Assembly: GCA_023416895.1 (NCBI GenBank)
Contig: JAEZGQ010000083.1
Span: 1 to 16,453 of the forward strand
Length of the DNA stretch: 16,453 nucleotides
Direction of reading: 5' to 3'
From: Bacillota bacterium
GTDB lineage: Bacteria; Bacillota; Clostridia; Christensenellales; CAG-138
The position numbers were made by a program, and so were the translations under genes. Under the pieces are notes generated by a model that was given only the letters and a program-made list of their open reading frames with translations, had not been told where the DNA came from and made no database searches. This document shows, one piece after another, positions 1 through 5,892 of this stretch. Numbering within the stretch: position 1 is the first letter of the stretch; each line of letters opens with the position of its first letter.

Positions 1-107
1 TACGCTGCGTTTCCTGCAACCGCGTGGTCATGCTCGACCGCGGGGATTTTCTCAAGCGCGCCAAAAAGAATCTTTCCGAAGGAGCACGAGAGCTTGAAGA
101 AACCTAG
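1..107 (+). CDS. C-terminal end of a DUF951 family protein (partial)
   Basis: The frame from base 3 to the TAG at 105-107 is open and reads as the end of a small protein beyond the left edge. Visible are a CxxC pair (C-V-S-C) followed by a hydrophobic V-V-M-L, an Arg, and a basic stretch (F-L-K-R-A-K-K). This spacing, CxxC then (V/I)MxxRxxFxKxxKK, is how DUF951 proteins of Clostridia end; these are roughly 60-70 residue proteins of unknown role with a predicted nucleic-acid-binding or zinc-binding fold. About 34 codons are visible. Its last 14 bases overlap the TTG start of the signal peptidase gene, so the two are probably cotranscribed and translationally coupled. The family call is from memory of the motif, with only half the protein in view. 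Confidence 0.65.
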   Translation, partial: RCVSCNRVVMLDRGDFLKRAKKNLSEGARELEET

Positions 108-690
108 TTTATCGCGCCGCGAGCGCACGCGCTTTCTCGAGGCGGCCGAACAGCTCCACAAAAACGACGAGGGCTACAAAAAGGCAGAAAACATCAGCTT
201 TTTTATTTATGTGATGCTGGTGGTTGTGTTTGCGCTTTCTCTGCGCCTTTTTATTTTTGAACCCATTCGCGTGGATGGCAGCTCCATGATAAACACGCTT
301 CTTGACGGGGAGCAGATGTTTGTGGAAAAAGTGAATTACTGGTTTAACCCGCCCAAACGCGGCGAAATCGTAATCGTATTTTACCCTGACCATACCGTAT
401 CCTGCGTGAAGCGCGTGATCGGCTTGCCCGGTGAAACCGTAGCGGTCAAGGACGGCGCTGTTTATGTCAACGGCGAGGCGCTCGACGAAAGCGCCTACTG
501 GAACGATTACATCTATGGCGATATGGCACCCTTTACCGTGCCCGAAAAATCTATTTTCGTCATGGGCGATAACCGAAACGATAGCCTCGACAGCCGCGAT
601 CTTTTGGGCGTTGGCCCCATTCCCTACTACCGCATCGTCGGCAGGGCCATCGCCGTTGTTTGGCCGTTTTCGGCCTATAGAGTGCTGTGA
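94..690 (+). CDS. lepB: Signal peptidase I
   Basis: Type I signal peptidase, which removes signal peptides from exported proteins at the outer face of the membrane. The 198-residue protein has a basic, hydrophilic N-terminus of about 34 residues, one membrane anchor (about 35-55), then the conserved boxes: the catalytic serine in D-G-S-S-M (Ser64), the general-base lysine in V-K-R-V-I-G-L-P-G-E (Lys106), and the GDNRNDSLDSR box at about 158-168. All catalytic residues are intact, so it should be active. The start is TTG at 94, chosen because GAAGGAG lies at 78-84 with a 9-base spacer and no ATG occurs before the anchor. It begins inside the upstream DUF951 gene, and its TGA overlaps the GTG of the next gene (GTGA). 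Length and topology fit the Gram-positive family. Confidence 0.95.
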   Translation: MKKPSLSRRERTRFLEAAEQLHKNDEGYKKAENISFFIYVMLVVVFALSLRLFIFEPIRVDGSSMINTLLDGEQMFVEKVNYWFNPPKRGEIVIVFYPDHTVSCVKRVIGLPGETVAVKDGAVYVNGEALDESAYWNDYIYGDMAPFTVPEKSIFVMGDNRNDSLDSRDLLGVGPIPYYRIVGRAIAVVWPFSAYRVL

Positions 691-1235
691 GCGGCCCGCG
701 GGTAACGCGCAACAGCCGCGAATACCGGCGGCTTCGCGTTTATACATGGCTTTATTCCATAAGCGCAGCAATCGTTTTTTGCGTGCTGTTTTTTACGCTT
801 GTTTACAACGGCCTTCGCGTGAGCGATGCAAGCATGGCGCCCTTCATCAGGCAGGGCGATGTGCTTCTTTTAAGCCGCCTTTCCCAAATTTTCTATACGC
901 CCTCGCGCGGCGATGTGTTTGCCTTCCGCGACAGCGACGGTGAAATTTACCTTGGGCGCGTGCTCGCACTCCCGGGTGAGCGCGTTGCATCAACCGGCGG
1001 CCAAATTTACATCAACGGTGTATTGCTCGACGAAAGCGCGTATGCCCCCGGCCAATGCGCGGATATGGAAGAACTTACGCTTGATGCGGGCGTTTACTTT
1101 TTGCTGCCCGATCTTAGGCCGCTTTCCACCTTCGACCCGGCTCCTTTTCAGGTGTCCTACAATCGCCTTGTCGGCCGCGCGGCGTTTCGCGTAGCGCCTT
1201 TTTCCGGCATGTCCATTTTTTTAAAAAATCCGTAG
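687..1235 (+). CDS. Signal peptidase I-like protein, probably catalytically dead
   Basis: A 182-residue paralogue of the gene before it. It keeps the architecture: an N-terminal anchor at about 21-40, the Ser-Met pair (D-A-S-M, Ser49), R-G-D-V where lepB has R-G-E-I, L-P-G-E, I-N-G-x-x-L-D-E-S-A-Y and a final L-V-G-R-A. Aligned to lepB, the catalytic lysine is Gly90 (Y-L-G-R-V-L-A-L-P-G-E). The only lysine in the whole protein is the third residue from the end, and there is no histidine that could act as in SipW-type enzymes. The GDN/SxDSR box is also replaced. It therefore looks like a pseudoenzyme, perhaps a partner or regulator of LepB; that role is inference. The start is GTG 687 within the lepB stop (GTGA overlap), with no clear ribosome site, so translation is probably coupled. 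The frame is fully open, arguing for maintained function. Confidence 0.85.
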   Translation: MSGPRVTRNSREYRRLRVYTWLYSISAAIVFCVLFFTLVYNGLRVSDASMAPFIRQGDVLLLSRLSQIFYTPSRGDVFAFRDSDGEIYLGRVLALPGERVASTGGQIYINGVLLDESAYAPGQCADMEELTLDAGVYFLLPDLRPLSTFDPAPFQVSYNRLVGRAAFRVAPFSGMSIFLKNP

Positions 1236-1243
1236 GCTTTTGA

Positions 1244-1274
1244 GGCGCCGCCCATTCAAGCGGCCTTTTTCTTT
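1244..1274 (+). terminator. Probable rho-independent terminator after the signal peptidase pair
   Basis: A short GC stem, GCCGC at 1247-1251 pairing with GCGGC at 1260-1264 around an 8-base loop, is followed by five T at 1266-1270 and more T after a C. It begins 9 bases after the second signal peptidase gene stops and precedes the promoter of the MarR unit. The stem is only five pairs, so termination may be partial. Confidence 0.5.
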
Positions 1275-1318
1275 GTTAACCACATAAAAGTCCGCGCAAA
1301 AAGTTCATACTTTTCCTG

Positions 1319-1353
1319 TTGAAATACATACCCGTTTGCTGTATTGTAAACGG
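1319..1353 (+). promoter_or_regulatory. Promoter of the MarR unit with overlapping inverted-repeat operator
   Basis: A sigma-A type promoter can be read as TTGAAA at 1319-1324, 17 bases, then TATTGT at 1342-1347. Lying across the -10 is a perfect inverted repeat, CCGTTT at 1332-1337 and AAACGG at 1348-1353, separated by 10 bases. MarR dimers usually bind such palindromes over their own promoter, and the regulator gene starts 25 bases downstream. I infer self-repression released by a small ligand. Confidence 0.6.
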
Positions 1354-1377
1354 TATTAACAAACAGACGGAGCAGTT

Positions 1378-1842
1378 ATGGAACTCGAAGAAATCCGCAG
1401 AAATTTGGCCGTTTCTTTTTCCGAATTGCACGATTTGGACGCTGTGGTGCACCTCAATGAGTCGTTCCAGGGCGAAAACCGCATTTTGCTGTGCCTCCAA
1501 AACGTGAAGGATCCCATAACGCCTTCTGAGCTGAGCGAGCTTTTGCATGTTTCGCGCGCGCGCATCACAATGGCTTTGGCAAGCCTTCGCAAGAAAGGAT
1601 TTGTGCGCATGGATGTGTGTAATGCCGACCGGCGGCGTATGCATGTGGCGCTCACCGAAAGCGGGCGCCGTCAAGCTGAGGAAAAGAACGCCGAGGTTGC
1701 CGCAAGCTTCGACGCGCTCATCGGCGGACTTGGCGAGCGCGACGCGCTCGAGGCCATCCGTCTGCTTCGCTTGAGCGCAAAGGCGCTTTCCGCAAACGCG
1801 TCTGCGCCGCTTGAAGCGTCCGTTTCCAAGCTTATTCTTTAG
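1378..1842 (+). CDS. MarR family transcriptional regulator
   Basis: A 154-residue winged-helix regulator. The central part has the helix-turn-helix pattern of MarR proteins: I-T-P-S-E-L-S-E-L-L-H-V-S-R-A-R-I-T as the DNA-reading helices, L-R-K-K-G-F-V leading into the wing, and R-R-R-M-H-V-A-L-T-E-S-G-R after it. N- and C-terminal helices would form the dimer interface. The start is ATG 1378 with ACGGAG at 1368-1372. It is the first gene of a tight plus-strand unit; the next gene begins 16 bases after its stop. The palindrome over its promoter suggests it represses its own unit. MarR proteins commonly sense phenolic or other small toxic molecules, but the ligand cannot be told here. The family call is firm; the targets are inferred. 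Confidence 0.88.
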   Translation: MELEEIRRNLAVSFSELHDLDAVVHLNESFQGENRILLCLQNVKDPITPSELSELLHVSRARITMALASLRKKGFVRMDVCNADRRRMHVALTESGRRQAEEKNAEVAASFDALIGGLGERDALEAIRLLRLSAKALSANASAPLEASVSKLIL

Positions 1843-1858
1843 AAAAGGTGGTAGTTCC

Positions 1859-3157
1859 GTGGGCACGGTGCTTGAATTTGAAAATAAATGGTTTCCGCTC
1901 GACAATGCCGCAAAGCTGTACCCAGCGATTTTAAACCCCAAGCACAGCTGTGTGTTTCGCCTGAGCATAAACATGACACAAAAGGTGAACCGCGCCTTTT
2001 TGCAGCAGGCCGTCGAGGATTTGAAACCGCGTTTCCCCACCATGTATGTGCGGTTAAGGCGCGGCATTTTTTGGAATTATTACGAGTACAACGAGCGTAT
2101 GCCCAAGGTGCGCGAGGAATCTCCTTACATGAACGCGCACATCGATACGCATACAAACAATGGCTATCATTTTACGGTTTTCTACTACAACAACCGCATC
2201 ACGCTTGAAACGTTTCACAGCCTTTGCGACGGCACAGGCGCGCTTGCCTTCATCAAGGCCATCGCCTATCGTTACCTTGAGCTCTTGGGCAACGACCTTT
2301 CACCCGACGGCCTCGTGCTTACGGTGCACGAAAAGCCCTCTCCCGCGGAAATGGAAGACAGCTTTTTGAAATACTTTACGGGCACCCCCACCGATCGCGG
2401 CGAGGTGAAGCGTGCCTACCGTCTGCGCGGTACACGCATTTCCGCCATGGGCGGCTACGGCGCTATCAACGGCAAGGCCGATGTAAGCTCTGTGCTTGCG
2501 GCCGCAAAGAAGCACGGTGCGTCGCTTACGCAATACCTTGCGGCGGCGCTTGCCTACGCCGTTTATGTGAGCGACCCGGCAACACGGCACTCTAAGCGAC
2601 CCATCAACGTATGCGTTCCGGTAAATATGCGCCGCTACCACGGCTCTCAAACGCTTCGCAATTTTTCGTTGTTTTTCCACACGAGCATCCCCTGCAAAAA
2701 CCTCGAGCTTACCTTTGAGGACATTCTTTCGCTCGTCAAAGGCCAGTTTGCATTTGAAATTAAAAAAGAAAAGCTTCAGGGTTACCTCAATGCCAATGTC
2801 GCGGCGGAAAAGAACATCGCGCTTCGGCTGTGCCCGCTCCCCCTCAAAATTCTCGCACTTCGCATGACCAACTACATGCTCGGCTCGCTTCTTTCCACCG
2901 TAACGCTCTCCAACCTCGGCGACGTACAGCTGCCTGAAAGCATGCAGCCTCATGTACGCGATTTTGACTTTAACCTTTCCGTTGGCGACCAGCTTACCCA
3001 CGGCGTTGGCGTGGCCACCTGCAATGGCAGGCTCACCATCAGTAGCCTTCGCGGCATTTACGAAACGGAGTTTGAGCGCTGCTTGTTTTCGTTTCTTGCA
3101 AGCGAGGGCATAACGCTCGAGATCCAAAGCAACTTAAGGGAAGAGTACGATTTTTGA
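1859..3157 (+). CDS. HxxxDG acyltransferase of the condensation/alcohol acetyltransferase superfamily
   Basis: A stand-alone acyltransferase of about 432 residues. The signature H-S-L-C-D-G (His120 to Gly125) in the middle of the N-terminal half matches the active site of NRPS condensation domains, BAHD enzymes and alcohol acetyltransferases, where the histidine acts as base on an alcohol or amine acceptor. The C-terminal half has V-P-V-N-M-R and T-L-S-N-L-G-D, also typical of this two-lobed fold. There is no signal peptide, carrier domain or adenylation domain. The start is GTG 1859, preferred over an upstream in-frame ATG at 1811 because AAAGGTGG lies at 1844-1851 with 7 bases spacing, and the ATG would sit deep in the MarR gene. 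It is followed after one base by the DUF6320 gene, a pairing I recall from other Clostridia. The substrate is unknown; acyl-CoA to a lipid, sugar or small alcohol is possible. Confidence 0.75.
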   Translation: MGTVLEFENKWFPLDNAAKLYPAILNPKHSCVFRLSINMTQKVNRAFLQQAVEDLKPRFPTMYVRLRRGIFWNYYEYNERMPKVREESPYMNAHIDTHTNNGYHFTVFYYNNRITLETFHSLCDGTGALAFIKAIAYRYLELLGNDLSPDGLVLTVHEKPSPAEMEDSFLKYFTGTPTDRGEVKRAYRLRGTRISAMGGYGAINGKADVSSVLAAAKKHGASLTQYLAAALAYAVYVSDPATRHSKRPINVCVPVNMRRYHGSQTLRNFSLFFHTSIPCKNLELTFEDILSLVKGQFAFEIKKEKLQGYLNANVAAEKNIALRLCPLPLKILALRMTNYMLGSLLSTVTLSNLGDVQLPESMQPHVRDFDFNLSVGDQLTHGVGVATCNGRLTISSLRGIYETEFERCLFSFLASEGITLEIQSNLREEYDF

Positions 3158-3158
3158 T

Positions 3159-3863
3159 ATGGAACAGATCACCAAGATGCAATACTGTGAAGCCTGCAAG
3201 GTTTCCATCTCCACCAAAACAGAAAAGTGTCCGCTGTGCCACGCGCCTCTGCCGCCGTGCGAGGATGCCGCGCTCGAGCAGACTTACCCCGACTTTTCTC
3301 CGTTCAAGCGCCGAAACCGGCTTTTGACGCTCTTGTATAGCGCAGTGTGCCTGACGGCCATTTTCGTGTGTGTGCTTGTAAACCTTCTTACATGGAACAA
3401 TCACCTTTGGAGCGCGCTTGTAACAGCGCCTGTGCTTTACGTTTGGCTTTGCGGGCTTATCACCTTCCGTAAGCGTGCGCACCTTGGGCTAAAGCTCATG
3501 TCACACGCGATCGGCATCGTTTTGGTGCTCGTGGTCATCAACTCCTTCACCGACAGTCAAAAGGTCGTGAGCCATGTGAGCTGGGCGGTTTCCTATACGA
3601 TGCCGTTCACCTTTGTCGGCTTCATCTTGCTCATCAACGTACTCATGGCACACAAGCGCCATACCTTAAGGGATTATGTGCTTTATCAAATCTCCTTGTG
3701 CGTGATCGGTTTCATCCCGCTTCTTCTCGTTCTTCTTGGCGTGGCGCAGCCGGTTTACCCGAGCATCATTGCGGCGGCCTGTTCGGCGCTCACCATCGGC
3801 GCGCTTTTCCTGTTCGGCCGCAAAAAAGTGGTTGCGGAGCTCAACAGGAAGTTCCACATTTAA
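3159..3863 (+). CDS. Zinc-ribbon six-helix membrane protein, DUF6320-like
   Basis: A 234-residue protein with an N-terminal zinc ribbon (Cys10, Cys13, Cys24, Cys27; Y-C-E-A-C then C-P-L-C) on a cytoplasmic segment, a Tyr-Pro motif near residue 43, and six hydrophobic segments at about 55-77, 83-103, 109-130, 139-164, 173-196 and 203-220, ending in a basic tail. This arrangement fits DUF6320, a family of unknown function. ATG 3159 lies one base after the acyltransferase stop, with AGGGAAGAG some 14 bases upstream; a second ATG at 3177 is possible and would still keep the ribbon. The near-zero spacing implies that the protein works with the acyltransferase, perhaps bringing it to the membrane or moving its product. 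That role is inference; the topology and zinc ribbon are directly visible. Confidence 0.75.
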   Translation: MEQITKMQYCEACKVSISTKTEKCPLCHAPLPPCEDAALEQTYPDFSPFKRRNRLLTLLYSAVCLTAIFVCVLVNLLTWNNHLWSALVTAPVLYVWLCGLITFRKRAHLGLKLMSHAIGIVLVLVVINSFTDSQKVVSHVSWAVSYTMPFTFVGFILLINVLMAHKRHTLRDYVLYQISLCVIGFIPLLLVLLGVAQPVYPSIIAAACSALTIGALFLFGRKKVVAELNRKFHI

Positions 3864-3876
3864 AAAAGAGGACATT

Positions 3877-4413
3877 ATGATCGAACGTGCGACCCCGAAA
3901 AACGTGCATCTTGCGCTTTTTGAAAGCGAGCCGTTCGACGTCGTCGGACGGCTTGTTCCTAATTTTGAAAACGGCGTTTGGAGTTTTACCGAACAGCTTC
4001 TTGCCACACCCTTTCAAAAGGCCTATGAGGATGATTTTTCGCTTTCTGATTACCTCGACTTCCTCTCCCGCCCAAGGCGCGCGGTGCTTTTGTTTTTGGA
4101 CGCGGAGGGCGTATGCCTTGGCCGGGCCCGGGTACGCGCGAACTGGAACAAGTACGCCTTTCTTGAGGACATCGCCGTGCGTGCCTTTGCGCGCAAAAAG
4201 GGCGTTGGCACCGCGCTTTTTCAAGCGGTATGCGCCTGGGCGAAGGAGGGGGGGCTTTGTGGGGTAGCGCTTGAAACGCAGGATGTGAATCTTTTGGCCT
4301 GCCGCTTCTATCAAAAAATGGGCATGGCGCTCGGCTGCGCCGACACCTTCCTTTACGCCAACTTCCCGAAAACCAAAAGTGAGCTTGCGCTGTTTTGGTA
4401 TTTGCGGTTTTAG
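3877..4413 (+). CDS. satA: Streptothricin N-acetyltransferase-like GNAT (SatA/Sat4 family)
   Basis: A 178-residue GNAT acetyltransferase. Beyond the acetyl-CoA loop (R-K-K-G-V-G-T-A at 106-113) it carries features I know from Sat4 and Bacillus SatA: S-E-P-F near the N-terminus, W-S-F-T-E, N-W-N-K-Y-A-F-L-E-D-I-A-V, A-L-E-T-Q-D-x-N-L-L-A-C-R-F-Y and the ending L-Y-A-N-F then F-W-Y-L-R-F. These enzymes acetylate the beta-lysine of streptothricin and so inactivate it. The start is ATG 3877, with GAGG at 3868-3871 and 13 bases after the DUF6320 stop; the longer open frame from 3736 overlaps that gene and has no support. It ends the MarR unit. Base composition resembles its neighbours, so recent transfer is not evident. 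Family membership is strong; whether it confers resistance or has a housekeeping substrate is unknown. Confidence 0.85.
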   Translation: MIERATPKNVHLALFESEPFDVVGRLVPNFENGVWSFTEQLLATPFQKAYEDDFSLSDYLDFLSRPRRAVLLFLDAEGVCLGRARVRANWNKYAFLEDIAVRAFARKKGVGTALFQAVCAWAKEGGLCGVALETQDVNLLACRFYQKMGMALGCADTFLYANFPKTKSELALFWYLRF

Positions 4414-4433
4414 GCAAAGAAGCCTGTAATGAA

Positions 4434-4484
4434 AAAGCCGGGATTGTCAAGGGGCCGCAGCTCCTTGACTTTCATTCCGGCTTT
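4434..4484 (+). terminator. Large two-part hairpin after the sat gene, possible terminator
   Basis: An outer stem AAAGCCGG (4434-4441) with CCGGCTTT (4477-4484) encloses an inner stem GTCAAGG (4446-4452) with CCTTGAC (4463-4469). It starts 21 bases after the sat stop. It lacks a long U tail, so its strength as a terminator is uncertain. Its last three bases are also the first of repeat stem 1, so the two folds compete. Confidence 0.45.
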
Positions 4485-4612
4485 GACGACATGTGCGTCA
4501 AAACGGATGAAAGCCGTAGGCTTTCGTACTTCGCACGCTTTGCCGCCCGGAAATGCAAAGTATTTCAGGCAAAGCGTGTAACCTCAAAAAAGTGGCGGTA
4601 GGCACTTTTTTG
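4475..4612 (+). repeat. Structured dispersed repeat, copy A (four hairpins)
   Basis: One of two related non-coding copies; the other is inverted at 15826-15963. By hand alignment about 22 differences occur in 138 columns, roughly 84% identity. Four hairpins follow one another: stem 1 TTTGACG/CGTCAAA (4482-4502); stem 2 GAAAGCC/GGCTTTC with a GTA loop (4509-4525); stem 3 CACGCTTTGCC/GGCAAAGCGTG (4534-4578), enclosing an inner GAAATGC/GTATTTC hairpin; stem 4 CAAAAAAGTG/CACTTTTTTG (4585-4612). Similarity stops sharply at the end of stem 4 and fades before the CCGGC at 4477-4481, giving the element limits. It sits between convergent sat and queT, next to their shared terminator. It could be a structured RNA 3' element, a REP/MITE-like repeat, or both. 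Confidence 0.85.
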
Positions 4613-4648
4613 AAAAAACCGGCGCGGAATGATCCGCGCCGGTTTTGA
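4613..4648. terminator. Bidirectional rho-independent terminator between sat and queT
   Basis: A perfect 10-pair GC-rich stem, CCGGCGCGGA (4619-4628) with TCCGCGCCGG (4633-4642), has an ATGA loop, six A on the left (4613-4618) and TTTT then GATTTT on the right. It can stop transcription of the sat unit on the plus strand and of the DUF1858-queT unit on the minus strand, whose last stop is at 4677. Confidence 0.9.
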
Positions 4649-4676
4649 TTTTACCGTATGGTTTTCTTGGCATTCT

Positions 4677-5156
4677 TCAGCCAATCAACTTTTTACCGAA
4701 TTTTTCAAGCCCGAAAAGGAGCGGCATGCCCAGCACATAGCAGGAAAGCGCTTGCCCCGCGCCCACATAAAGCGCGCTTACCTCCCAAGGCACGCCTACG
4801 TTATACACATAGGTGAGAAGATACCCAACGATCACCGCGTTAAAAAACACCGCGGGAAACGGTGCGAGCCACTTCGACCAGCCGAATTTTCGCATGCCAT
4901 AGGTGGCGGCGGCGCTCAACAGCGTAGCAAGGCTGCCAAACACCACATCGGGCAGGGCGCTGCCCATGATGAGGTTTGCAACAAAGCAGCCGATGAAAAG
5001 CCCCGGTACCGCCGCAGGTGTAAAAAACGGAAGTACGCAAAGCGCCTCCGACACACGCATTTGCATGAGGCCGGAGCTTATGGGCTGTACGGCGAGCGTA
5101 AGCAAAACGTAGAGCGCCCCGATGAGGGCGCCCCGGACGATGGCCTTAACGCTCAT
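4677..5156 (-). CDS. queT: QueT family ECF transporter substrate-binding subunit
   Basis: A very hydrophobic 159-residue protein with five to six membrane segments. The N-terminal pattern R-G-A-L-I-G-A-L-Y-V-L-L-T, then M-R-V-S-E-A-L-C-V-L-P, then G-L-F-I-G-C-F-V-A-N and D-V-V-F-G-S-L-A-T-L is that of QueT proteins. These are S-components of energy-coupling-factor transporters thought to bring in queuosine precursors; they use the shared EcfA/EcfA'/EcfT module, which is not in this window. ATG 5156 lies 6 bases after the DUF1858 stop with no strong ribosome site of its own, so translation is probably coupled. I looked for a preQ1 riboswitch upstream of the unit and did not see one. The family assignment is good; the substrate is known only for the family. 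Confidence 0.85.
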   Translation of the reverse strand: MSVKAIVRGALIGALYVLLTLAVQPISSGLMQMRVSEALCVLPFFTPAAVPGLFIGCFVANLIMGSALPDVVFGSLATLLSAAATYGMRKFGWSKWLAPFPAVFFNAVIVGYLLTYVYNVGVPWEVSALYVGAGQALSCYVLGMPLLFGLEKFGKKLIG

Positions 5157-5162
5157 CGAAGT

Positions 5163-5369
5163 TTACGCGTTCTGTGTCGCGAGATACTGGTTAATTTTGC
5201 CCTCGAGGCCATCGGCGTCGATGCCGTGTACGGCGCACGCCTGCTCAAGATCCTCACCGCTGGCCATGATGCAGCCCAGGCAATGCATGCCCGAAGCCAT
5301 AAGAATATCCGCAATGCCGGTATCGACCCGTAAAATTTCGGCAATGGTCATGCTCTTGTTGATTTGCAT
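5163..5369 (-). CDS. DUF1858 redox-disulfide domain protein
   Basis: A 68-residue protein made of one DUF1858 domain: M-T-I-A-E-I-L-R-V near the start, D-I-L-M-A-S-G-M-H-C-L-G-C with the Cys30/Cys33 CxxC pair, then A-S-G-E-D-L-E-Q-A-C and a final helix. The family is also described as a hybrid-cluster-protein-associated redox disulfide domain; the molecular job is not established. The start is ATG 5369 with AAGGAG about 9 bases upstream. It is the first gene of a two-gene unit with queT. The 88-base gap before it (5370-5457) is AT-rich and holds a small GTGTTACAC palindrome, but I cannot assign a promoter with confidence. Nothing in known biology links a redox disulfide protein with queuosine uptake, so the pairing may only be positional. 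Confidence 0.88.
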   Translation of the reverse strand: MQINKSMTIAEILRVDTGIADILMASGMHCLGCIMASGEDLEQACAVHGIDADGLEGKINQYLATQNA

Positions 5370-5457
5370 GGTATATAACTCCTTTTCCTTATGGTTGTAT
5401 TCTTAGTGTAACACAATTTCCTTCAAGTTATAAAGTGTCTTTTTTGCGCAGGCGTTT

Positions 5458-5877
5458 TTAGCTTTTCGCCTCAAATTTGTAGCCGCATTTGGTGCAGGTA
5501 ACCCGAAGCTTGCCCTTGCCGCGCGGCACCCTCAACTTTTGCGCGCAATGCGGGCAAACGAGGTATTTGAACTTTTTCCGTTCGCGAGAAAACGAACGGA
5601 CATTGCCGACATTTTGATGAAAAGTGCTTTTCCACCACTGCTTAACGCTGCTTTCAAAGCGCATATAGCCCGCAAGTTCCTGCTGGCGCGCGTAGAAGTT
5701 GCGTGAAAACATACGCCACAGTGCCGCAAGCAAAAGCGCCCACGAAAGCACGCTGAACACCGTTGGAACCACGTTTACCCCCAGCACCGTAAAAAGAAGC
5801 GACAACACACTCGCGGCGATCGCCACGATAAAGAGGGTTCTATTCAGCCTGTCGTTTCCGTATCTGCCTTGAAACAT
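5458..5877 (-). CDS. Membrane-anchored zinc-ribbon protein
   Basis: A 139-residue protein with two membrane segments (about 13-34 and 36-58), a linker rich in aromatic and basic residues, and a C-terminal zinc ribbon: C-P-H-C (Cys108, Cys111) and C-T-K-C-G-Y (Cys128, Cys131), both ends facing the cytoplasm in the simplest topology. Similar small two-helix zinc-ribbon proteins are common in Clostridia and have no known function; I do not recognise a specific family. ATG 5877 follows AAGGGATG and lies 15 bases after the amylase stop, so it is probably cotranscribed with that gene. No clear terminator is seen after it before the DUF1858 unit begins. The K-F-K-Y-L-V-C-P-H-C segment recalls ribbons that bind nucleic acid or other proteins, but this cannot be decided here. 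Confidence 0.8.
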   Translation of the reverse strand: MFQGRYGNDRLNRTLFIVAIAASVLSLLFTVLGVNVVPTVFSVLSWALLLAALWRMFSRNFYARQQELAGYMRFESSVKQWWKSTFHQNVGNVRSFSRERKKFKYLVCPHCAQKLRVPRGKGKLRVTCTKCGYKFEAKS

Positions 5878-5892
5878 AAAACATCCCTTGCT

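Noticed and set aside
1811..1858. Earlier ATG start (1811) for the acyltransferase
   Set aside because: It lies inside the MarR gene with no ribosome site. GTG 1859 has a good one at the right distance, and the extra 16 residues look like antisense-type sequence.
4477..4581. A shared open frame in both repeat copies reading M-K-A-V-G-F-R-T-S-H-A-L-P-P-G-N-A, with some third-position changes
   Set aside because: In copy A it stops at the TAA at 4579-4581 and has no ribosome site. In copy B the frame runs on only into the antisense of DUF1540. The paired changes in stem 1 fit base pairing better than codon constraint. Such frames in dispersed repeats often give spurious protein calls.
4395..4601. 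68-codon plus-strand frame from the end of sat through repeat copy A
   Set aside because: It begins inside sat and is composed largely of hairpin arms; it is not conserved in copy B in that frame.
5370..5457. preQ1 riboswitch before the DUF1858-queT unit
   Set aside because: The leader has no preQ1-I or preQ1-II like stem with an A-rich tail, only a small GTGTTACAC palindrome and a normal ribosome site.
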